Shown: positions 1 to 5,882 of the stretch, piece after piece
Position numbering within the stretch: position 1 is the stretch's first letter
How the letters are laid out: each line of letters opens with the position of its first letter
Source: Litorimonas sp964435725
GTDB lineage: Bacteria; Pseudomonadota; Alphaproteobacteria; Caulobacterales; Maricaulaceae
Assembly (NCBI GenBank): GCA_964435725.1
Contig: CAYTAJ010000066.1
Span: forward strand, 1 to 12,716
Length of the DNA: 12,716 nucleotides
Reading direction: 5' to 3'
Program-made: the position numbers and the translations under genes
The notes under the pieces: model-generated
The model's input: only the letters and a program-made list of their open reading frames with translations
What the model was told of the DNA's origin: nothing
The model's database searches: none

Positions 1-4
1 GCAC

Positions 5-475
5 ATGGTTTTTGAAGAAACGCAAAAATTCCCTGGCTGGTCAATATGGTTGATGCGGGGCATTATTCTTGCCGTGATAATTCTTTTCGCTGTAATTTAT
101 TTATTCACCGAAACAGACACAGTGACGAATATAGTTCTAGTAGTGGCATTTGTTGCAACCGTTTTGCCGTGCCTGTTGCTTGAAGTTATGCGGTTAAAAA
201 CAAAGGTTGGCACTGAAGCCATCCATGTGATGTTAAAGCCTTTGAGTAACAAGCAATATACTTGGTCAGATATTCAATCGGCTGAGATTATTGATTATGG
301 TTTCGTCGGAGGATGGGGCATCCGTATCGGTACGAAGTATGGCACTGTTTATAATGCGCGTGGTTCAGAGGGTGTTTGGTTGACGCTTGAAAGTGGCAAG
401 AAAATTGTCATTGGCACTCAACGTCCGAATGATTGGCAAAAGGCTATTGATAAATATTTGCCTAAAGCTCCGTAA
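5..475 (+). CDS. Small inner-membrane protein with possible PH-like C-terminal domain
   Basis: This is a 156-residue protein of unknown function. Two hydrophobic segments, about residues 14-34 and 41-61, form a hairpin that should anchor it in the inner membrane. The remaining 90 or so residues are soluble and strand-rich, with a GGWGIRIG segment and a basic end, and they resemble small bacterial PH-like domains. The opening FEETQKF followed by an aromatic helix recalls uncharacterised DUF6141-type membrane proteins, but I make that comparison from memory and hold it loosely. The ATG lies four bases from the window edge, so no ribosome binding site can be seen and the true start could be further upstream. 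Its stop is three bases before the ATG of the MmcQ/YjbR gene, so the two are very probably one transcript. Confidence 0.7.
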   Translation: MVFEETQKFPGWSIWLMRGIILAVIILFAVIYLFTETDTVTNIVLVVAFVATVLPCLLLEVMRLKTKVGTEAIHVMLKPLSNKQYTWSDIQSAEIIDYGFVGGWGIRIGTKYGTVYNARGSEGVWLTLESGKKIVIGTQRPNDWQKAIDKYLPKAP

Positions 476-478
476 GAC

Positions 479-832
479 ATGACCCTCGAAGACTATAACG
501 ACTTCTGCGGTTCTCTTCCACAAGCCGAACATGTTGTTCAATGGGGTGGGGCGCATGTTTGGAAAGTGGGGGGCAAAGTCTTCGCGATTTGCTTTGCGAA
601 ACATGAACCCTTGCGGTTTACCTTCAAAGCGACCGATATCGGCTATGAAGTGATGAAGGATTTACCAGGCTTACGGCCTGCGCCCTATATGGCGGCTCGG
701 GGTATGAAGTGGATACAGCATTATGACGCGCCGGGCCTCAGTGATGACGAGTTAAAAGAGCACTTTGAAGCCTCTTATGAAATGGCCATAGAGCGCCTGA
801 CGAAGAAGAAAAAAGCCGAACTTGGGCTCTAA
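479..832 (+). CDS. MmcQ/YjbR family protein
   Basis: This 117-residue protein matches the MmcQ/YjbR family in length and pattern. It has an N-terminal helix with a CGSLPQAEH segment, then VVQWGGAHVWKVGGKVFA forming the first strands, a central LRFTFKA strand, and the GLRPAPYMAARGMKWIQ stretch leading into two C-terminal helices. The family has a CyaY-like fold and is usually annotated as DNA-binding on structural grounds; its cellular role is not established. The gene starts three bases after the preceding stop. Its TAA at 830-832 interlocks with the TAG of the opposite-strand gene, giving a 4-base tail-to-tail overlap with no hairpin between the two converging units. Confidence 0.88.
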   Translation: MTLEDYNDFCGSLPQAEHVVQWGGAHVWKVGGKVFAICFAKHEPLRFTFKATDIGYEVMKDLPGLRPAPYMAARGMKWIQHYDAPGLSDDELKEHFEASYEMAIERLTKKKKAELGL

Positions 833-1674
833 TCTTCCCGATAGAAATCAAATCTCACATCAACATTGAGAGAGCCTATCCCCATAGACAGATCATAAGG
901 CGGCATTTCATAGAGGAAATCGAGGCGTATGGTTTGTTCGTCAATATCTCCATTGCGCTGTCTGATGCCTTGCTGACGGCCAAAATTTATAATCTGGGTC
1001 GGAACGCCTGTAAGGTCGCCCAAATCATCAATACCGCTGACGATTTGAATGTTTGAGCTGTTTGCTAGTGCGCCATATTCAAAGCCTTCGTCATTTCCGC
1101 TGGTCGAAATAGACGGTCTGAGTTTTATATCGCCGAGTTGGATTGTATTGGCAAAATCACCTGTCACATTATCAATACTGGCAAGGGCGCGGAGGCTGAA
1201 ACGTGTGTTTCGAGATGTGATGAAAAAGCTGCGTGAATAGGCGCGACCCGGACCATCCAAAACAATATCGGTGTTTGGATTTAACGCAAACACACCCATC
1301 GTGTCTGAGGCATCAAGGTAGCCGTCTCCATCGTCGAGGAATGAGGCGTCAATGGTTGAGCCGTCTTGGGTAATGCCCAGCATAAAGCTTTGATTGTCGT
1401 TTGGATCAAGACCAATGGCGCGATTAAGCGTGCCCGTAATGTTCGGAACCCCGGCGCGAGAATAATAACTCACCATCTGCCCACCCACGAGCACACAGCA
1501 CGCATTGATATCGAAACGCCAATTATCATAGATATCGTAATTGGTGCCATCATGGACAACCGCGCAGCCATAAGTGCGACACCAAAAGTCAGTATCTAAA
1601 AAACTGGCTGCCGCTTGATTAGTATAGATTACAGCGGCGGCAATACCGAAGAGTGAGGCCTTAATCGTTGACAT
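829..1674 (-). CDS. Secreted protein of unknown family, partner of chaperone-like gene
   Basis: I do not recognise the family. The 281-residue product starts with a signal peptide (about residues 1-23, ending AAA before SFLD), so it should be exported to the periplasm or beyond. The mature N-terminus carries four cysteines (C32, C37, C59, C60) that could form disulfides. The rest is rich in Asn, Asp, Gly and Ser and looks all-beta. An acidic loop at residues 114-124 (DDGDGYLDASD) resembles a calcium-binding loop. The protein ends in alternating hydrophobic strands (LNVDVRFDFYRED). Its ATG lies inside the end of the upstream PapD-like gene, a 14-base overlap that suggests translational coupling. 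The likely inference is a surface or pilus-like subunit, or another secreted client, handled by that chaperone. This is based on context and general composition only. Confidence 0.8.
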   Translation of the reverse strand: MSTIKASLFGIAAAVIYTNQAAASFLDTDFWCRTYGCAVVHDGTNYDIYDNWRFDINACCVLVGGQMVSYYSRAGVPNITGTLNRAIGLDPNDNQSFMLGITQDGSTIDASFLDDGDGYLDASDTMGVFALNPNTDIVLDGPGRAYSRSFFITSRNTRFSLRALASIDNVTGDFANTIQLGDIKLRPSISTSGNDEGFEYGALANSSNIQIVSGIDDLGDLTGVPTQIINFGRQQGIRQRNGDIDEQTIRLDFLYEMPPYDLSMGIGSLNVDVRFDFYRED

Positions 1675-2497
1675 ACTCTATATTTCCAACATCAACGGCC
1701 ATAGAACGAAATTTGTTCTGCGGCGCGAAAGTATTGTTGAGATTAACGTCAATTTCGTAAGTGCCTTTCTCAAGATCGGCAATTTTCTCGAGTTTCACAT
1801 TGTAAGTGCGTTCACCGCCATCGAGTACAACAGCATTTAGCGGTGTTTCAGCGATGACTTCACCGTCGTTGGACTTAATCTTTGCCGCGCCTTGTAGACG
1901 GGCGTGAGCATCGCCTTCATTCTTGATTTGCATCGTCAAAAGAGACTCGTCTTTGTTCACGACGACGCTTGTGACCTCTGGCAGGCTCTCTGACGGGGTA
2001 AGTGTCAGGTAGAAGAGGGAAGCGAGTTGATAGCGGTTCCAAACACCCGAAGCCTCACCACGGTCATTCAGTTCGGGCAGCATGGTGGTTGCGAGGAGGG
2101 CGAAGCGATGATCGCCTTTTTCTTCTATTTTATAGGGGGCTGCGATTTCCACAGTTACGTCTTGTGACGTGCCGGGTTTGAGTGTCACCGAGGCAGGAGA
2201 AAAACGTACCCATTCAGAGGCTGAGCGGTCCATATCGCCGGGCGCGGCAAGTTCTAATTGACCGTCATTGTCCAGTGTCCAGTCGGCAAGACCCATTGTC
2301 ATGCTGATTGTTTTCGTTTTGTGAACATTGCCAACGGTTACGACCTGTCGCTGTCTATCGCCCGGTTTAATGGTCATTTCGACTGTAGACGGTTGAACAC
2401 CTACGCCGAAGGCATTGGCCAATGGTGTGTAAATGAGCGTTGCTGTGCTTGCTAATAAGAGGGCCGCAATAGTTGAACCCACGATTGAACGAGTCAT
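1661..2497 (-). CDS. PapD-like periplasmic pilus-assembly-type chaperone
   Basis: This 278-residue protein has a cleavable signal peptide of about 29 residues (hydrophobic core AALLLASTATLIY, cleavage near ANA before FGVGVQP). The mature part reads as two immunoglobulin-like domains. The first, about residues 30-165, has the PapD/FimC-style opening GVGVQPSTVEMTIKPG, then WVRFSPASVTLKPGTSQDV, and a GDHRFALLATTMLPE strand. The second, about 172-275, contains VTSVVVNKDESLLTMQIKNE and ends in a beta strand. This fits the fimbrial chaperone group (COG3121-type), though it is somewhat long and a classic Arg/Lys catalytic pair cannot be assigned by eye. A GGGGAA ribosome binding site lies about seven bases before the ATG. 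The downstream gene overlaps its stop by 14 bases and probably encodes the client. No usher gene is present in the window. Confidence 0.75.
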   Translation of the reverse strand: MTRSIVGSTIAALLLASTATLIYTPLANAFGVGVQPSTVEMTIKPGDRQRQVVTVGNVHKTKTISMTMGLADWTLDNDGQLELAAPGDMDRSASEWVRFSPASVTLKPGTSQDVTVEIAAPYKIEEKGDHRFALLATTMLPELNDRGEASGVWNRYQLASLFYLTLTPSESLPEVTSVVVNKDESLLTMQIKNEGDAHARLQGAAKIKSNDGEVIAETPLNAVVLDGGERTYNVKLEKIADLEKGTYEIDVNLNNTFAPQNKFRSMAVDVGNIEYVND

Positions 2498-2673
2498 ATC
2501 GTATTCCCCGAGTTTAAAATTTCCACATTATCAAAGTAAAGGAAAAGGCTTTCCGCTCGGTTAATGACAGGCTTTAAATCACAGAGTCGTGAAAGCTGTT
2601 ATGTGACTGAAAATTTAGGCGTGACAGCAAGGGTTTAAGGGTTATTCGTAAGGGAGATTCGTTTGGAGTATTT
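2498..2673. promoter_or_regulatory. Divergent intergenic region, chaperone unit / desaturase
   Basis: These 176 bases separate the minus-strand chaperone unit from the plus-strand desaturase, so they must hold promoters for both. The minus-strand ribosome binding site (GGGGAA in the minus sense) and the plus-strand GGAG at 2665-2668 are clear. A small inverted repeat, GGAAA/TTTCC, sits at 2541-2554. GTGACA at 2621-2626 could be a weak -35 for the desaturase, but I see no good -10 at the right distance. Nothing else stands out. Confidence 0.4.
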
Positions 2674-3564
2674 ATGAAAGCCCGTTCCCTTACCATTCCC
2701 CGCAATATGAAGACGTTTAATTGGGGCAGCATGTTCTCAGCCGTCATTTATCCGGTTTTGGGGGTGGCACTCTTAACAACGCTGATTTTGGTTGGGGCGT
2801 TGGTAAACAGCCTTGAACTCGCGTGGTGGTATCTCCCATTGGGCCTAGCTGTTGTGGCGATTTCTATTTTCGTTTGCAATTTAGGCATCGGGCCATTGCA
2901 CCGCATTATGCAGCATAAGGCGGGCGAGTTGAGGGCACCCGCACAAGTTTTGACGATGATAAACCTCATGATCGCGATGCAGGGTACCGTGCGCGAGTGG
3001 GTAAACTATCATAGTCAACATCACCGGTTCTCTGACAAACCCGGTGATCCTCATAATCCATTCGAGAGCAAATTTTGGGCTTGGATTGGTTGGATTTTAT
3101 GGCGAGACGAAAAAGATTGCCGCCGCCCTATGGCAATGTGGTTAAAGCAAAAACCTATCATCGTCTGGATGGACCGCTTCTATCACGAGATATCTTTAGT
3201 CATTCACTTAGTAATCCCGGCCATTATCTATGTCTCAGTCTGGGCATTAGGCGGTTCGCTTCTCCTAACGGGTATTTTGCATGGCTGTGTGATTATTGGG
3301 CGCGCTATTCAATTTCATGCGACGACCTATGGTATCAATGTCCTCGGTCATCTCAAGACACCGAAATGGGCGGATTATGCCATGGCCTTGCTAACGGGCG
3401 GCGAAGCCTTTCACGACCACCATCATGATGAGCCGCAATCTGCTCTTCATCTTCCGCGTAAAGGCTTTTGGAATCGATTTTTCGATTATAATGGAACCAT
3501 ATTATTGGTATTTGAGAAGATTGGTTGGGTTAAAAACCTAAAAATTGCACCGCGTTTTGCATAA
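2674..3564 (+). CDS. Membrane fatty acid / acyl-CoA desaturase
   Basis: This is an integral-membrane, non-haem di-iron desaturase that would introduce a double bond into a membrane acyl chain using O2 and an electron donor. All three histidine boxes are visible: HRIMQH (H76, H81), HSQHH (H113, H116, H117) and HDHHH (H247, H250, H251). There is an extra conserved-looking FHATTYGINVLGH segment (H215, N222, H226), as in the stearoyl-CoA 9-desaturase group. Hydrophobic segments at about 22-45, 52-72, 174-192 and 194-212 supply the usual membrane helices. At 296 residues it is a normal length for bacterial members. The ATG is preceded by GGAG with a five-base spacer. The position of the double bond cannot be read from sequence; delta-9 is the commonest activity in this family. 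The 3' end overlaps the terminator of the converging rpoH gene. Confidence 0.9.
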   Translation: MKARSLTIPRNMKTFNWGSMFSAVIYPVLGVALLTTLILVGALVNSLELAWWYLPLGLAVVAISIFVCNLGIGPLHRIMQHKAGELRAPAQVLTMINLMIAMQGTVREWVNYHSQHHRFSDKPGDPHNPFESKFWAWIGWILWRDEKDCRRPMAMWLKQKPIIVWMDRFYHEISLVIHLVIPAIIYVSVWALGGSLLLTGILHGCVIIGRAIQFHATTYGINVLGHLKTPKWADYAMALLTGGEAFHDHHHDEPQSALHLPRKGFWNRFFDYNGTILLVFEKIGWVKNLKIAPRFA

Positions 3565-3589
3565 AAAAGCCCCGCATTTGCGGGGGCTT
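3563..3589 (-). terminator. rpoH transcription terminator
   Basis: The left arm AAGCCCCGC (3567-3575) pairs with GCGGGGGCTT (3580-3589) around a four-base ATTT loop, with one unpaired G. On the plus strand the arm is preceded by an A-run at 3563-3568, which becomes a run of Us just after the hairpin when read on the minus strand. It is therefore an intrinsic terminator mainly for rpoH. The plus side has only TTAATAG after the stem, so termination of the desaturase transcript here would be weaker. The A-run includes the last two bases of the desaturase stop codon. Confidence 0.88.
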
Positions 3590-3595
3590 AATAGT

Positions 3596-4561
3596 TTAGG
3601 CTTCTAAGTAGCCCTGAGCTTCTGTGGCAGCGAGCATCGCTTGCTGCAGTTTTTCAAAGGCTCTACCTTCAATCTGGCGAATACGCTCTCGGCTTACATT
3701 GTAAATCTTGGCCAAATCTTCGAGGGTCATTGGGCTATCAGACAGTCGACGTTTGGCAATGATGTCTCGCTCACGATCATTCAAGTCGGCCATTGCTGTT
3801 TGAAGCAGTTCCATACGTTCGTCATATTCTTGTGCTTGGCCTAGTTGTTCTTCTTGAGAGTCAGATTCGTCTGCCAGCCATTCTTGCCACTCTGCTGTAC
3901 CATCATCACCGCCAATTGTAACATTCAAAGACGCATCACCCCCGCCGGACATACGACGGTTCATGGAATGAACTTCTTCTTCTTTGACATTGAGGGTTGT
4001 TGCGATTTTCGCCACGTTTTCAGGGGTAAGGTCACCATCCTCAACCGCTTTCATTTCACCTTTTAAGCGTCTGAGATTAAAGAATAATTTCTTCTGAGCA
4101 GCGGTCGTTCCCATTTTGACGAGAGACCAAGAGCGCAAGACATATTCTTGGATAGCAGCGCGTATCCACCACATCGCATAAGTGGAAAGGCGGAAGCCCT
4201 TATCCGGATCGAATTTCTTGACGGCCTGCATGAGGCCAACATTGCCTTCGGAGATGACCTCGCCAATCGGCAAACCATAGCCGCGATAGCCCATGGCAAT
4301 CTTCGCCACGAGACGGAGGTGCGATGTCACCATGCGCTCCGCTGCGCGCATATCGCCTTTTTCTACCCAGCTTTTAGCGAGCATAAATTCTTCGTCACGT
4401 TCCAACATTGGGAACTTTCGAATTTCTTGTAAGTAGCGATTCAGTCCTTGTTCCGGCGATAACGCCATAGAAAGGCTCAGATTGCCTGTGTACGAGGCAT
4501 CCGTTTTCGTGACTTCTTTCGTGTCGTTTTTCTTTACCAATGTTGTGTCTTTATCAGCCAC
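3596..4561 (-). CDS. rpoH: RNA polymerase sigma-32 factor (heat shock)
   Basis: This 321-residue sigma factor directs RNA polymerase to heat-shock promoters for chaperones and proteases. Region 1.2/2 runs from about residue 38 (LNRYLQEIRKFPML) through the core-binding and -10 recognition segment FDPDKGFRLSTYAMWWIRAA (117-136). The diagnostic RpoH box is QKKLFFNLR at 156-164, which separates it from RpoD. Region 4 (about 249-310) contains the -35-binding helix-turn-helix NVSRERIRQIEGRAFEKLQ. Length is typical for an alphaproteobacterial RpoH. The initiation codon is GTG, supported by GGGAG six bases upstream; no ATG in this frame is better placed. It lies 95 bases after rluD on the same strand, so it may be read both from rluD and from its own promoter in that gap. 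A hairpin terminator follows directly. Confidence 0.96.
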   Translation of the reverse strand: MADKDTTLVKKNDTKEVTKTDASYTGNLSLSMALSPEQGLNRYLQEIRKFPMLERDEEFMLAKSWVEKGDMRAAERMVTSHLRLVAKIAMGYRGYGLPIGEVISEGNVGLMQAVKKFDPDKGFRLSTYAMWWIRAAIQEYVLRSWSLVKMGTTAAQKKLFFNLRRLKGEMKAVEDGDLTPENVAKIATTLNVKEEEVHSMNRRMSGGGDASLNVTIGGDDGTAEWQEWLADESDSQEEQLGQAQEYDERMELLQTAMADLNDRERDIIAKRRLSDSPMTLEDLAKIYNVSRERIRQIEGRAFEKLQQAMLAATEAQGYLEA

Positions 4562-4656
4562 AAATGACTCCCATGAATTTACTCAAGGTTTACATATAGG
4601 ATACGCAGGGCCTGATAAAAGGTTTGCGGGACAATTATCTAATTAAACTGCGGTAA

Positions 4657-5721
4657 TTATGGGCTTTTTAGGCCTTCCAAAGCAGTCTCAAGTGCTTTCA
4701 TGTCAGGCGGTAGGTCTGCTGAAAATGACATCATTTCTTTTGAAATAGGGTGCAGAAACCCGAGATGCTTGGCATGCAAAGCTTGTCGCTTAAAAGTCGC
4801 AATAGCCTCTCGTAAAGCGGCTTCGTCCGGTTTGTTTGCCGTTAAAAAACCTCTTTGGTTTGCGTAAAGTGGGTCACCTAAAAGAGGGGAGTTAATGGCA
4901 GCCATATGCACACGTATTTGATGCGTTCGACCCGTCTCTAGCTTACAGTCCAGTTGCGTGACCTTTGGTGTGCCAACGGCGGCGTTGGATTGTTGGCCAA
5001 ATCCTCGAATATAGCTGTAATGCGTGACGGCATGACGGCCATGGTCTGAAGCCTCCATATTACCGAGCGTACCTCGTACGACGGCTTGTTTCTTTCTATC
5101 GTGAGGAGAACGCGCAATACGGCTCTCGATCGTTCCTGAACGTGGTTTGGGAACACCTCTGACAAAAAGGGTATAAACGCGCTCAATGCTGTGTTTTGCG
5201 AATTGTTTGGAAAGATACCGATGCGCACGGTCCGTTTTGGCTACGACTAATAGACCGGATGTGTCTTTATCCAATCTGTGTACAATGCCGGGCCTCATCA
5301 CGCCGCCAATGCCGGAGAGCGTGTCTTTGCAATGATAGAGCAGGGCATTGACGAGTGTTGCCGACCTCGAACCTGGTGCAGGATGAACCGTCATGCCGGC
5401 CGCTTTGTTAACGACAATGACCTGATCATCTTCAAAGACTATATCAAGTGGTATATTTTCCGGCTGAGGCGTATCATCGACAACAGGCGGTATGAGGACA
5501 GCGTATTCTATACCGGCAGCGACTTTGTGTGTTGCAGCGGTGACGATGTCACCTGCGACTCTAATATTTCCGTCTTCCAGCAAGCCCTTTATCCGGGATC
5601 GAGATAAACCGGTCCAATTACTGAGCCATTTGTCCAAGCGTTGCCCGGCATCGGCTATATCGGCTTCTTGGGTCTGCCAAGAGGGTTTATCGGATGAGAC
5701 AGGTATGGGTCTTTCGGTCAT
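4657..5721 (-). CDS. rluD: RluA/RluD-family 23S rRNA pseudouridine synthase
   Basis: This cytoplasmic enzyme converts specific uridines of 23S rRNA to pseudouridine during large-subunit assembly. An S4 RNA-binding domain spans about residues 27-75 (RLDKWLSNWTGLSRSRIKGLLEDG), followed by the catalytic domain. The signature HRLDKDTSGLLVVAK is at 148-162 with the catalytic aspartate D151, and the later RTHQIRVHMA motif is intact. The 354 residues are slightly long for RluD, with an insertion after the RKKQAVVRG segment (FGQQSNAAVGTPK). RluD (positions 1911/1915/1917) is the most likely member because of the S4 domain and the adjacency to rpoH, which is common in alphaproteobacteria; RluC is the main alternative. 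An AAGGA motif lies just upstream of the ATG. The gene diverges from the TonB receptor. Confidence 0.92.
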   Translation of the reverse strand: MTERPIPVSSDKPSWQTQEADIADAGQRLDKWLSNWTGLSRSRIKGLLEDGNIRVAGDIVTAATHKVAAGIEYAVLIPPVVDDTPQPENIPLDIVFEDDQVIVVNKAAGMTVHPAPGSRSATLVNALLYHCKDTLSGIGGVMRPGIVHRLDKDTSGLLVVAKTDRAHRYLSKQFAKHSIERVYTLFVRGVPKPRSGTIESRIARSPHDRKKQAVVRGTLGNMEASDHGRHAVTHYSYIRGFGQQSNAAVGTPKVTQLDCKLETGRTHQIRVHMAAINSPLLGDPLYANQRGFLTANKPDEAALREAIATFKRQALHAKHLGFLHPISKEMMSFSADLPPDMKALETALEGLKSP

Positions 5722-5882
5722 AACTTTGTCCTTAGTCTGTTGTGACTAATTGGCAACACTATCATACATTTAGTCGTAATCGGGCTTGCTTTGACCTCGG
5801 TCATTCGATACCGATTAACGCAAGGCCTTACAAAATAAGAGGTCTCAACAAAGCTCCATTTAATCGGACATGGGAAAGATAT
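5722..5882 (+). promoter_or_regulatory. Leader and promoter region of TonB receptor with competing inverted repeats
   Basis: This 161-base region lies between divergent rluD and the receptor. A weak promoter may be TTGTGA (5740-5745) with CATACA (5763-5768) at a 17-base spacing. Downstream, CCGATTAA (5811-5818) is complementary both to TAATCGG upstream (5777-5783) and to TTAATCGG downstream (5860-5867), the latter lying only four bases before the GGGAAAG ribosome binding site. A further pair, GACCTC (5793-5798) with GAGGTC (5839-5844), interleaves with it. This could form alternative leader folds. In so short a region such matches can also occur by chance. No cobalamin riboswitch hallmark is visible. 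Confidence 0.3.

Noticed and set aside
3075..3428. 117-codon plus-strand frame inside the desaturase gene
   Set aside because: It is in another frame of the same strand as a gene with all three histidine boxes intact, with no independent support.
5742..5882. 47-residue N-terminal extension of the TonB receptor from an upstream GTG
   Set aside because: The extension would precede the signal peptide, has no SD, and is not protein-like. The ATG at 5883 with GGGAAAG and MFKKSLLIS is the natural start.
5722..5882. Cobalamin riboswitch upstream of the TonB receptor
   Set aside because: The region is short and I see no B12-box-like segment or the multi-helix core. Only the simple competing repeats are supported.
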